Source: Undaria pinnatifida (Eukaryota > Sar > Phaeophyceae > Laminariales > Alariaceae). Taken from it: a stretch of DNA of 64,000 nt. Position numbers and translations under genes: made by a program. Numbering within the stretch: position 1 is the stretch's first letter; each line of letters starts with the position of its first letter. Positions 33,701 through 42,156 of the stretch are shown here, one piece after another. Below the pieces are notes generated by a model that worked only from the letters and a program-made list of their open reading frames with translations, had not been told where the DNA came from and made no database searches. The stretch covers positions 14,806,202-14,870,201 of the forward strand of contig JABAKD010000023.1 of assembly GCA_012845835.1 (NCBI GenBank). The letters are read 5' to 3'.

Positions 33701-35384
33701 TAATAATTTGAATGAACTTTGTCTAGTCGAGAGTGATCGTGAACTGTTTACGAGTATTGTATCAGTTTTCCCTACATTAGACCCGGAGAAGTTAATAGAA
33801 GGGCAGAAATTAGAATTTGGGGCATACTTTAAGTTTTTAGATGATCCCATTCATTCTTCCCTTCCGCGACGAGAAACACTCCAGTCCGCAAGTAATTTCT
33901 TCACAGTTGAGGGGGTCCTCTACCGGTCATACCTACCTGGCCATTTGAGAAAGCGCAGTTCTTTCCGAGATCAATTAGTGGTGCCGTCGGCATTTCGTTC
34001 GCTCATAATGCAAGCATGTCATGACCTTCCAGCGTCTGGTGGTCACCTGGCATTTAAAGCGACGTTTGATAGAGTTCGAGACCGTTACTGGTGGCCTACA
34101 ATGCAAAGTGATATCCAATCCTATTGCACTAGCTGTGATGCCTGCCAACGTCGGAAGACTCCACACCGCCGACCACCGTTACCAACAGGTCACGTACCAG
34201 TAGAGCGACCATTTCAACGAGTCGCTATCGATCTCGTGGAATATAAAACAGTTTCACAAGGTTGCAAATATGTTTTGTCAGTGATCGACCATCTGACACG
34301 TTTTGTTATTCTCGCAGCAATCCCGAACAAAGAAGCGACTACGATAGCACGTACCCTTGTGGACCGAGTGTTTGCTGTATTCGGAATACCAGAGTTACTA
34401 CATTCCGATAGGGGAAAAGAATTTGAAAATCAGCTTGTTAAAGAGCTGCAAACCGTTTTCGGTTATAAGAAAACTCGTACTACACCATATAGACCACAAG
34501 GTAATTCAGTTTTAGAGAGAATGCACAGTACCATGCATAACATGTTAGCAATGTACTGTGATGTGGCTCACGACGATTGGGCTCAACTCTTACCATTCGT
34601 TCAAATGGCACACAATACGGCCTATAATAGTACACTCCAGGAGACACCGCACTATCTTATGTTTGGTCGCATGCCCACGCTTCCCATAGATGTTATCATG
34701 GGAATGCCTCAGGCGGACATACCTGAATCCGCATTACAGTACACTCACAAAATGGTCGAGAATTTACAGTTTGCATACGAGTTAGCAAGGCAAAATCTTT
34801 GTGAACGTGCTGATGCTCAAGCAGCGTCGAATGCAGATTTACGATATCAACAGTTTCAGCGTGGTGACTTAGTGTTGGTTCATCAACCGCATAATGCCCA
34901 AGATGACCCCAACAACAAATTTCTAAGTCCTTGGCGCGGTCCGTACCAAGTTCGCCATCAATTATCGCCGGTCGTCTATCGAGTATCGAAAGACGGTGAT
35001 TCCGCTGAAACATCAGTACATTTAGGCAGGATGAAACCGTACCATCAACGCAGTGTGCTCGCAGATCCTGACTTCAGTAAAATCAATGATATGTTTTTGG
35101 GAACCAAATTACCAACGCCAAATTTGGATAAGGAAACCTCCCCAATTTGCATTGGCCCAAGAACAGTAGAAAGGATTGTTGATCACAAGCGTTTGAGAGG
35201 TCGATCATCCCCGTTTAATGTTCAGTTCCGAGTCCGTTTTCGTGGGGAAGGTCCAAATAGCGATGGCTGGTATCACCGTCGCCAAATTCCCCACTGCAGT
35301 GAATTTATTCGCTCATATTTTGCGAGCATCCAGGACGTCCCTCCTGATCCGCAAACACCAACAACTCCCGCGTCTCCAGTCTAG
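30702..35384 (+). CDS. pol: Ty3/Gypsy Pol: protease, RT, RNase H, integrase, chromodomain
   Basis: An intact frame of about 1,560 codons; positions below count from codon 30,714, which is GTG. An aspartic protease site VDTASD lies at D190. Reverse transcriptase follows, with VDYRNTLNRHLV, VADVQSAFHQLPV, the catalytic YMDD at 671-674 and YLGHIISEHGI. RNase H has HVDAS with D826. Integrase has an HHCC zinc-binding segment (HDLPASGGH ... CTSCDAC) and the catalytic triad D1173, D1232, E1268 (D-58-D-35-E). The tail (TVERIVDHKRLRGR ... VRFRGEG...GWYHRRQI) reads as a chromodomain, typical of chromoviruses and often linked to heterochromatin targeting. No frameshift or stop, so the element looks potentially autonomous. 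It probably needs readthrough of the TGA at 30,699. Confidence 0.95.
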   Translation, partial: RCPVVEVVPAVGSSFRVSPEIDCPSVSVRSGNPRDDIGKHVLSESLTLEGMSICDETSKDTAVVDPSPVSKRVRFADSVPGRSLVDMCPADPHVGNTQANFLLPVPSESVSRDVGNKQVDSSLPASDESVSMDVNEDCPGHERSSTHNNNKHEEWYACALSRRTRSPLTLAFSSHRVHICGRIGGFEVPRVTVDTASDVPCVAFSFVKRHPILKNEPIHAIPPAVLTLKAANGSVMEILGFIRFDLQLGDVTRPVEALVISSLRPDDILLDNSVMSLFGAKLDWKNQCITFHSSETTIPAVHRVDSSTTGSSISPAGVTSASVASVHADFEAIPVCLKSCFYLPAGTEASVVVFTDTKPPVNTDVVLEPRTVSQSEFSENIGTKKFQTFERVVVARTVATWRAVDGSVWLQIANPSTRGVTIPAHLALALLSTASVTDTPELRISAVAASPKNKDELAAARQALEPALAKAFADTTFSPEQVSEVINLCAKYRPVFSLSADELGCCKIAEATFPLQPGTRPVDRAPYRTSPRLQKQIDDQVDKLLKQGIIEERTSAWGSPVTIVSKADGSPRFCVDYRNTLNRHLVRKTWPMPNVETHLDSVGGAKFITVADVQSAFHQLPVADADIESTAFVTAKGKYCFKRMPFGVCNAPWLYQHMMSLALGDTGSANGLLCYMDDLIACSSTWEAHLLLLERMFSALQAAGLTLKPSKLQFGSKQVKYLGHIISEHGITIGDDRIKAISELPDPKNIKELRSLLGTLNFVRRFVPEYAEVTAPLVELTKKQYKQRREFEKHWGTTQSEAVTRIKKLLSSPPVLHFPDYSKEFIVHVDASEAGVGAFLAQNANEGSDKPDLQIIAYFSKRFTKGQKHYSATMKECCGVVLALQHWRPYLWGKHFKCVTDHAALTHLYYMQDTSNMLTRWAIALQSFDFTVEHKPGKLHVIPDTLSRLFGDIPEDTTQGKTSLSDVLPPKPRLASICRNVPQDGLPYRPPTPRAYEVHSNNLNELCLVESDRELFTSIVSVFPTLDPEKLIEGQKLEFGAYFKFLDDPIHSSLPRRETLQSASNFFTVEGVLYRSYLPGHLRKRSSFRDQLVVPSAFRSLIMQACHDLPASGGHLAFKATFDRVRDRYWWPTMQSDIQSYCTSCDACQRRKTPHRRPPLPTGHVPVERPFQRVAIDLVEYKTVSQGCKYVLSVIDHLTRFVILAAIPNKEATTIARTLVDRVFAVFGIPELLHSDRGKEFENQLVKELQTVFGYKKTRTTPYRPQGNSVLERMHSTMHNMLAMYCDVAHDDWAQLLPFVQMAHNTAYNSTLQETPHYLMFGRMPTLPIDVIMGMPQADIPESALQYTHKMVENLQFAYELARQNLCERADAQAASNADLRYQQFQRGDLVLVHQPHNAQDDPNNKFLSPWRGPYQVRHQLSPVVYRVSKDGDSAETSVHLGRMKPYHQRSVLADPDFSKINDMFLGTKLPTPNLDKETSPICIGPRTVERIVDHKRLRGRSSPFNVQFRVRFRGEGPNSDGWYHRRQIPHCSEFIRSYFASIQDVPPDPQTPTTPASPV

Positions 35385-36626
35385 CAAACTGTCGAGGCAG
35401 AGCCAACGGTACCATCACGTTTGTGCCGCGGTATGAGTTGGATACCAAAGTCGATAATGGGCAGGGTAGGTCGTCAACCACCTCTCCATTATCTTATTTT
35501 CCTTTTGTAAGGAAATACTTGACATCATCGATGTTCGACGATCGTCGTTGTCAAGCAGCAGATTTTTGCATATACAGACTGATCCCCTGTATACAGTCTG
35601 CAAGTCCGTTGATGGTAATCGTTTTGAGTTAGACATGTTGTGTTCCTGTAAATTGTGGTCAGTGGGAGGAAGATCACATTTAGAGCGAATGGGGACGCCC
35701 ACGAGCTCCGAATGTAATATCAACTCGCCAAGTTGCTGATGTACAAGATACAGAGATGTCTAATTCCCATCTGGTCGTTGTCATACACCAGATTGTATCA
35801 TGGTTGTTGCATAGCAGGTTCTGCCCTTGGTACAGGCTGAACGTGCGGGTGTGGAGATACTAAGTTGTATCTCAGTGCAATAAATAAACGAGGTACGTTA
35901 AATATTGTAGAGTTAAAGCTCTGCATATCTAAAAGGTGCATGTCTGTTTACAGGCATAATACCCTCAACTCGAACGAGGCTTCTTCGAAGAGTTACCAAT
36001 TGTTTATCGTTTAGATTGTCATATCTCGACGATAGCACTGAGAGATGTACTATCTTGAGACAAGCTAAGTTTCGATAGTAGTCTGTAACACCATGATATA
36101 TACCATGGCAATCCCACCATGCTACGTAGCAAGATGGAGGAGCCGGACCTTGTTTATCAGTATCTCAAAATCTTCATGAAGTGCCAAGTGTTAGCAGTCT
36201 GAGCACACTTGAAGAAGGTCCTAGGTTGTCAATCGTACTACAGGTCACAACTGCACCCAGCAAAGTCGCGCAAGCTGAGGCTTAGCAGTAAACCTGTTCT
36301 CTGAAAGTTTCGTAGCTAGTTCGTGCTAGCTCTAAACTGTCATTGTCGTTCCCGTAGGAACATGTCCAAGGATTGTCTCGCGATTCGAAACGTTTCGAAG
36401 CAGCGATAACATTGTACAGCATGGAAGTCCGTTAATACTTGAGAAGAGTCATAATCATATTTACGTGTTTTATCGACACGAATATGAAGTCATATTGACC
36501 AATTGTTTTACCCGAGTTTCGGACTCTGCTGCAATAATAGTGATTATCGGCGTATTCCAGGGAATTCCTAAGATCCTGTTATCCCAAGTCGACACCTCTT
36601 ATAAGACGCGCACGTTTGCACGTCTG
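35385..36626 (+). other. long untranslated 3' segment of the Ty3 element
   Basis: 1.24 kb between the pol stop and the polypurine tract has only short frames and no recognised domain. Gypsy elements usually have much less here or carry an extra gene such as env. I see no signal peptide or membrane protein in it. Confidence 0.6.
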
Positions 36627-36640
36627 AAAAAAGGGGGGGG
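36627..36640 (+). other. polypurine tract
   Basis: A6G8 (36,627-36,640), then TGA, then the 3' LTR. This is the expected primer for plus-strand synthesis. Confidence 0.85.
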
Positions 36641-36643
36641 TGA

Positions 36644-36848
36644 TGTGGATACCAGTCCCTATTCCCTGGATTGTACCGCCTCCTTATCACTATAATACTT
36701 CAAGATCATCCTGGCTCCTCGAGGCAGACTCTGAGGTGTTTCCTCATCGTTGACCCTCGAGCGTGCGGTTGCGCACATAACCCACCTCGGTGTGTCTCCA
36801 CACCTCCATCTGAGAAAGAAAACCCTGCGAAGGGACTACCGTCCCACA
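36644..36848 (+). repeat. 3' LTR of Ty3/Gypsy element
   Basis: 205 bp, identical to 28,870-29,074, ending CCCACA and followed by the GTGG duplication at 36,849-36,852. Confidence 0.95.
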
Positions 36849-36852
36849 GTGG
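36849..36852. repeat. target-site duplication, right (GTGG)
   Basis: Repeat of 28,866-28,869. Removing one GTGG plus the element restores the sequence seen at 45,305-45,320. Confidence 0.9.
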
Positions 36853-37397
36853 GACGTATAAATAGAATTCGTCGAACAAAATATACACCTGGTACGCGGG
36901 GCGCAGTTAGTTGGTTGGTTCTTATGAATCAGGAAACAGAAAAAAAGACTCCCACGTACAGAACGGCCCACCCACCCACCACGGACGACGCAGTGCACCC
37001 TCCACCCACCCACCGACCAAACTTTTACTACATACAGGAGAATAGCAGTGCAGCAGTACCACCGCCACCGGCAGAGCCTCCACCACCTCCCCCTCCTTGG
37101 CTTTGGTTGGTGGGCTTCGGCTTTCCCACGTACAGAACGGCCCACCCACCCACCACGGACGACGCAGTGCACCCTCCACCCACCCACCGACCAAACTTTT
37201 ACTACATACAGGAGAACAGCAGTGCAGCAGTACCACCGCCACCGGCAGAGCCTCCACCACCTCCCCCTCCTTGGCTTTGGTTGGTGGGCTTCGGCTTTTC
37301 AGCAGGAGAGCTACGATAGATGCTTGAAGACGACATGCTTCTCGCTCTCCGAGTTGTAAAGTGGTGGGGAAGCGCCACGGCGACAGGTGGCCAGCGT
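36853..37397 (+). repeat. 585-bp repeat of composite unit 1 (Ty3-split)
   Basis: With 28,830-28,869 this makes one 585-bp unit. It starts near a TATA-box-like GACGTATAAATAG (36,853-36,866). It then holds two 174-bp subrepeats encoding a Pro-rich 58-residue motif (TYRTAHPPTTDDAVHPPP ... PPPPWLWLVGFGF) and a TAG stop. It matches the three units at 45,271-47,025. Confidence 0.9.
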
Positions 37398-37402
37398 AGG
37401 GA

Positions 37403-37689
37403 GCTGAAAGTACGGCAAGACTGGGAGCAGCACTTGCAGCAGCCTCCATGCTGCTGGCGGTTCTCAGCCCCGTAGATGCCTTGGGGTTAACCACTGCGGG
37501 TCCGCCGCTACGTGCTGCTACGTGCTGCTACGTGTGTTAGCTCTGCGGGCAGAGTGTGCGGGCAGGTGTACTTCGTGGTCTTTTCAAATTGAAATCTGGT
37601 TCTGTAGAGTAGGTAGACAGGCTTTTTTGGTGTTGGCAGGCTTTTCCTTCCTGCCAATGTTGGCAGATTCCCGGGCGCCGCTGAAAGTA
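37403..37689. other. 277-bp segment between direct repeats GCTGAAAGTA
   Basis: GCTGAAAGTA occurs at 37,403-37,412 and 37,680-37,689. In composite unit 2 (47,031 onward) one copy only is present and the 277 bp between are absent. Either unit 2 lost the segment by recombination or slippage between the 10-bp repeats, or unit 1 gained it. Confidence 0.8.
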
Positions 37690-37793
37690 GGTGCCTACTT
37701 GTAGAACACTAAAAAGCCGGCAGTCAACTTCAACATCTCACGACTTTGCGCCGTAGATGCGTCGTAGAGTCGTAGATCATGCGTTGGTAAAAA

Positions 37794-38033
37794 GCGTATT
37801 AATATTATTATCGAGGCACGAGAAAATAAGGGTTTTGTATGTACGGAAGAAGTTTGGGGTTACTGCACGTTGACCAATGAGATCAACGCGGGTGGTTACT
37901 TGTACTTGTCCTGGTATAGCAAAGGGAACCTTGGATCAGTTTGTCGTGTTGCTGATTAGCAAGCGAAGCCCGCAGAGAAGAGAGGAGCATCGTCAGCAAG
38001 ACAAGGTCAAGGTGTGATAGACTGGCTGATTTC
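37794..38033 (+). repeat. A1 repeat of DIRS-order element
   Basis: 240 bp from GCGTATTAAT to CTGGCTGATTTC. Nearly identical to A2 at 43,519-43,752, which lacks a 6-bp ATTATT-type duplication and has one other substitution (CCCGCAG versus CACGCAG). Confidence 0.93.
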
Positions 38034-38157
38034 TGGCTGATTGCTTGCTGCGACTGCTGCTGCGGTGAGACTTCGCTGGTACTGCCGTGGTGACTGCCGT
38101 GGCAATAATTCGTTGTGACTACTGCTGTGGCGAGTGCTGCGGGCTGTCTCTGTGACG

Positions 38158-39498
38158 ATGGGGGATTCGCCGGATGCTGTGGCCCCTGCTGCCGCCAGCG
38201 CTAAGGTGGAGGATACTTTGGGTGCCCGGGCCGCCGCAGCTCTCGCGAGCTCGGGGGCTTCCTCTGGGGCGCAACCGGCCGGTGCGGCCTCGCCTTCGGG
38301 TGACTGGGCCACTTGGGCCCGACAGGTCGAAGCCGAATTCGCGCGGGTCCATAAGCGCCTCGACGACAATTATGCCGAGTTATCGGCACTCGCCTCTTCC
38401 ACCCGCGAAGCAGCGGATACATGTACTGATCAGGTTGCTAATCTCGACATCATGGTCAGGCAGTTCATGGAAAACAACTCCGGTCGGGTAGCCTCCCGAG
38501 ACGACGGCGACGCTCAGGAGCGGCAGCGTCAAAAAGCCCAGCTTGCCACCGAACTAACAACGTGGAATAAAGTGAACACAGCCAGGAAGCTGTGGATCAT
38601 TCGAGGGCGTATCCCCCCGAACCTCGGGGACTCTCCCGCTGACCTGCAGTCTTTTGTGGGGGAGGCCATCCACGTGACCGCCAGCGTAGCGTCCCAGCTT
38701 CGGTCTTTCAGTTCCTTCGACGTCGGGGCTTACGGGCCCCGTGTGGACGGGCCCATCGGGCACTCCCTAATGGTCGCCGACCGTCTCGACCTCCTGAGAT
38801 TGGCTGTCGTTGCGATCCTTTCTGTGGGTCTTTCGCCTGGGGTCGCCGACGATCTCCCCTGTCTGGCGCGGGTCAACGCCCTCGGAGACGCGTTTACGGT
38901 GGCGGTCATGGGCTTGCGCGCGCACACCTTCAGCAACTATAGCATGCTGTCCGTCCCAGAAGCGCATGCGGTGCTATGTGACATGGTTAATCGCGACATC
39001 GCTTTGTGGGTGAGTGAGCTCATGCGTGCTGCGCAGCGGTCTTCCCCTGCTATTGTCCCTCCCCCAGCTGGCACGGCGTTCGACCCCCCACCCGTGCCCG
39101 CCTTCGTGCGCACTCTCGAATTTTGCCGCGGCGGGGGGGAGGTTCTCCGGCTCGTACTCAGTAGCATCGGTTCCGGCGCAGACAGGCCCACCAAGCGGAA
39201 GGCAACCGCTCCCCCCGCTGGGTCGCCCGGGTCTAAGGGAAAGGCCAGCTCAAGTCTCCCCCAGGTGTGCCGAATGTATGCGCGCACCGGTAAATGCAAT
39301 TGGTCTCCGTGTAAGTTTCTGCACGAGGCCCCCGCGGCCTCGGCGTCCTCGCCATCTCCACCCGCTCGCAGAGAGGAAGGCGGTGGAAGCGTAGCGGCGG
39401 GCGGAGGGTCGCGGGCGTTGTCGTTGCGGCCGGTCCTCCCCGCGGGGGGCAGCAGGGGGGGCGAGGGGGGCAGAGGCGCTGGTTCTGGTTCGGTATGA
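38158..39498 (+). CDS. ORF1, Gag-like protein with CCCH zinc finger
   Basis: ATG at 38,158 gives 446 residues. The N-terminal 45 residues are Ala/Gly/Ser-rich. Residues about 45-340 are mostly helical by composition and have no strong motif. A CCCH-type finger C371-x8-C380-x4-C385-x3-H389 (CRMYARTGKCNWSPCKFLHE) follows. The tail is Ser/Pro then Gly/Arg-rich, suited to nucleic-acid binding. The place in the element and the zinc finger make a nucleocapsid-like role likely, although the family is not one I can name. It ends at TGA 39,496-39,498; ORF2 follows in the same frame with no further stop. Confidence 0.8.
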   Translation: MGDSPDAVAPAAASAKVEDTLGARAAAALASSGASSGAQPAGAASPSGDWATWARQVEAEFARVHKRLDDNYAELSALASSTREAADTCTDQVANLDIMVRQFMENNSGRVASRDDGDAQERQRQKAQLATELTTWNKVNTARKLWIIRGRIPPNLGDSPADLQSFVGEAIHVTASVASQLRSFSSFDVGAYGPRVDGPIGHSLMVADRLDLLRLAVVAILSVGLSPGVADDLPCLARVNALGDAFTVAVMGLRAHTFSNYSMLSVPEAHAVLCDMVNRDIALWVSELMRAAQRSSPAIVPPPAGTAFDPPPVPAFVRTLEFCRGGGEVLRLVLSSIGSGADRPTKRKATAPPAGSPGSKGKASSSLPQVCRMYARTGKCNWSPCKFLHEAPAASASSPSPPARREEGGGSVAAGGGSRALSLRPVLPAGGSRGGEGGRGAGSGSV

Positions 39499-39582
39499 AG
39501 ACACGGGCCCTGCCGCCTGGTGGGGCCAACCTTTGCGGGCACATCTGCTGCGCCGGCGGTGGAGGTAGCGGCTGCGTCAACA

Positions 39583-42156
39583 ATGGAGAGTGGCGGCCGC
39601 GTTTTGGGTCCAGCCTCGGGGGGCGCGGCGGCGACGTTGGCGGTTGATGGGGGGGTTGCGTCAACGGTCGGCGTTGACGGAGCGCCGACCGTACCCGCAG
39701 CCCGTGGAGTCCCGGGCGGGTTGCGGGGGCGGGCGTTGGAGGCGCTGGCGAGCGAAGGCGGCGTTGGGCGAGAGCGTGTACCTGTTGCTCCGGGATCCGT
39801 CATATTCGGAAATAGAGGTGACCACGGGGAGCGCGCGCGGGCGTGTACGGTAGTTTCGGCGCGCATTGTAGGAACAGGTGTTTCGGGCGCGCGCGGAGAC
39901 ACAGTTAATCATAGCGAAAGTATGCGACTTTCGGGTTGTGGATGGGGGTGCGGGCACGGCTCGACCGACGGCGAGCGCGCGCACGCGCAGTTGGATTCGG
40001 CGGTTGAGGCGTGGCGCGTCGCGCAGGATAGCGTATTGCGGTCGGTATCGTCAACAGGTTCCGCGAATCTCGATGTGGTTGCCAGTGCGGGGTCGTCTCT
40101 TTTGCATGCTTGTGCCGGCAGTGTTAAATTGTTTACGTCCGCTGTCGGATCCGATCGCATTGCCCCCCATATTCATCCTCACATCGTTCGTCATTGGTTT
40201 GGTACCGTCAAGAACTTCCCTCGTGTTGACCAGCTGCTCCGCGTCTTGGCACCGGGTTCCCCGGTGTGTGTTGCGCGGGGGGGTAATCTGGCTGCGGAGC
40301 TTGCATACGGTAACCACCCGAGCGTCGCCCCCCATGCCGTTGCTGTTCACCAAAAGATATGTTCTGACGTTGGGCACGGTCGGGCTTTGGTGTTCAAGTT
40401 AAGTTCCGCCGCCGATATTCCGGGTTTACGTGTTTCGCCATTGGCCGTCGTGCTTAAGCCTAAGTTTCGCATCATCCACGATCTCACATTTGCGCGCGCG
40501 GGCGGCCACTCCAGCGTTAACGACGATACCGATTTTTCCTCCGCCCCCTCCTGCGAGCTCGGTCATGTATTTCGGGATGTGTTGTTAAGGGTGTTGTTTT
40601 TGCGGCAGTTGCACGGTCCCACAGCTCGAATCGTCCTCTGCCGCGTTGACGTGAAAGACGCCTATCGTCAAGTTTTAGTTGACCCGGTAGGGGCGCCGGT
40701 GTTTGGGTACGCGATGGGCGAATACGTAGTTGTGGATCTTCGCTTGCAATTCGGGTGGCGTAATAGTCCCGGGTTCTGGGGGCTAATGGCGTCTGCGCTG
40801 GAACATTCCCACACCCACTCTACGTTTCAAAATGCGGCTGTTTCCCCACAAGGGGCGGCTGCCGTCGGACACGTGCGTCTTGCCCCGCCGCGGGGGGGTT
40901 CAGTGACGTCCCTCCCTCGCGATTGTCGAACCGTATCCGGTAGCGGCGGCTACGCCGGGAGTCGTTTTTTCGTGCGGTACTACGTAGACGATGGCATTCT
41001 TGTCGAGGTTCAGTGGTGGCCGGACGGTCGTCGCTGTATGCGGGCTGTGCAGTCATTGGCGTCGGACCATTTTCGCTTGTTGGGCGTACGTGGCGCGTCC
41101 GACCCTCCGCTGTTGTCCGCCAGCAAAATCACTAACTGGGACACGCGTCTCGAGGTGCTGGGCTGGTTGGTGGATACAGAGGCGCTTACGGTGACGGCAC
41201 CGCCACATAAGCGCCTCAAGTTGCGCGTGCTTTTAGCGGAGTGGCCCTCGACTCGCAACCATGCTTCAGCGAAGCAGGTGTCGCAGTTGGCGGGCTTCCT
41301 CATGCACATCTCGTTTGCAGTTCGTCCCGGTTCTTTCTTCGTGCATCGTTTGTTGGCTTCGGTTGGGATGCCGCGCATCGCTGCCGGTGATCAATTCGCT
41401 GGCCGAATGGCCAATCCGGGGCGGCGTGTGGCCCTTGGGCCCGAGTTCCATGCGGATCTCGAGTTCTGGCGGTGGTTTGTGGACAAAGGTCTTGACGCGC
41501 GCGGCGGGGTGCTGTCGGCGCCGATGTATAATTTGTTGGAGCGCCCGGCACAACGTACGTTGTTCTCGGACGCGTCCAAAACCGCCGTCGGGGGATATTG
41601 TCTCGAAACCGGTGTTTACTGGCGCTATGATCTCACAGCCCTGGAACAGTCGCGGTTTTGCGGCTCGAGTAAGTTCGTCCGCGGGGTGGACGACTTATCG
41701 ATCAACGTGCTTGAACTTTTGGGCATGGTTGTGTCGGCCTTTGTACTAGTGTCTTCGTGTGCCGATCGACCGTCAGCGACGGGAGATTGTGTTTTGCTGC
41801 GGGGAGACAACGAGGCCGCCGTGCATTGGGTGCGGCGGTGTCGGGGGGGGCTGGAACCGCGTTCCGGTGCCCTCATGCGTCTTCTCGGCGTTCTCGAAGT
41901 GTCATCCGGATGGCATTTCGAGGCCACGCATGTGCGTGGTGTCCACAACGAGGCCGCCGATGGTATCTCTCGCTGGGATCGCGGCTCCGTTCTTGATAAT
42001 TTGCGCGCCGTTCGTCCCAACATCCCGTGGCAGGTTCGGGAACTGGGGACCATCGGCATTTCTCTATGTACTTCGGTGTTGGCCTCGGACTCGTGCGGCA
42101 CGCCGTTGCGGCCTCGACTGAACGAGCTTATTTGGGGCATTTTGGAGCATGGGTAG
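39583..42156 (+). CDS. ORF2, reverse transcriptase-RNase H of DIRS-order element
   Basis: The first ATG is at 39,583 (857 residues), but the frame is open from just after the ORF1 stop at 39,499, so a readthrough fusion is possible. The first ~230 residues are Ala/Gly/Val-rich without a known fold. RT motifs are KPKFRIIHDLTFARAGG, VDVKDAYRQVLVDP, FGWRNSPGFWG and the catalytic YVDD (Y467 to D470). RNase H residues are D663 (FSDASKTAVGGY), E711 (NVLELLG), D742 (LRGDNEAAVHW) and D793 (NEAADGISRW). No break is visible. The enzyme copies the element RNA into a circular DNA intermediate. The stop at 42,154-42,156 lies 91 bp inside ORF3. Confidence 0.92.
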   Translation: MESGGRVLGPASGGAAATLAVDGGVASTVGVDGAPTVPAARGVPGGLRGRALEALASEGGVGRERVPVAPGSVIFGNRGDHGERARACTVVSARIVGTGVSGARGDTVNHSESMRLSGCGWGCGHGSTDGERAHAQLDSAVEAWRVAQDSVLRSVSSTGSANLDVVASAGSSLLHACAGSVKLFTSAVGSDRIAPHIHPHIVRHWFGTVKNFPRVDQLLRVLAPGSPVCVARGGNLAAELAYGNHPSVAPHAVAVHQKICSDVGHGRALVFKLSSAADIPGLRVSPLAVVLKPKFRIIHDLTFARAGGHSSVNDDTDFSSAPSCELGHVFRDVLLRVLFLRQLHGPTARIVLCRVDVKDAYRQVLVDPVGAPVFGYAMGEYVVVDLRLQFGWRNSPGFWGLMASALEHSHTHSTFQNAAVSPQGAAAVGHVRLAPPRGGSVTSLPRDCRTVSGSGGYAGSRFFVRYYVDDGILVEVQWWPDGRRCMRAVQSLASDHFRLLGVRGASDPPLLSASKITNWDTRLEVLGWLVDTEALTVTAPPHKRLKLRVLLAEWPSTRNHASAKQVSQLAGFLMHISFAVRPGSFFVHRLLASVGMPRIAAGDQFAGRMANPGRRVALGPEFHADLEFWRWFVDKGLDARGGVLSAPMYNLLERPAQRTLFSDASKTAVGGYCLETGVYWRYDLTALEQSRFCGSSKFVRGVDDLSINVLELLGMVVSAFVLVSSCADRPSATGDCVLLRGDNEAAVHWVRRCRGGLEPRSGALMRLLGVLEVSSGWHFEATHVRGVHNEAADGISRWDRGSVLDNLRAVRPNIPWQVRELGTIGISLCTSVLASDSCGTPLRPRLNELIWGILEHG

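Noticed and set aside
35385-36626. env-like third gene in the Ty3 element
   Set aside because: Longest frames are under 80 codons with no signal peptide or membrane segment.
36922-37494. Minus-strand frames across the Pro-rich 585-bp repeats (also 45,295-46,888)
   Set aside because: Antisense shadows of the repeat. The plus strand has the TATA box and better start context.
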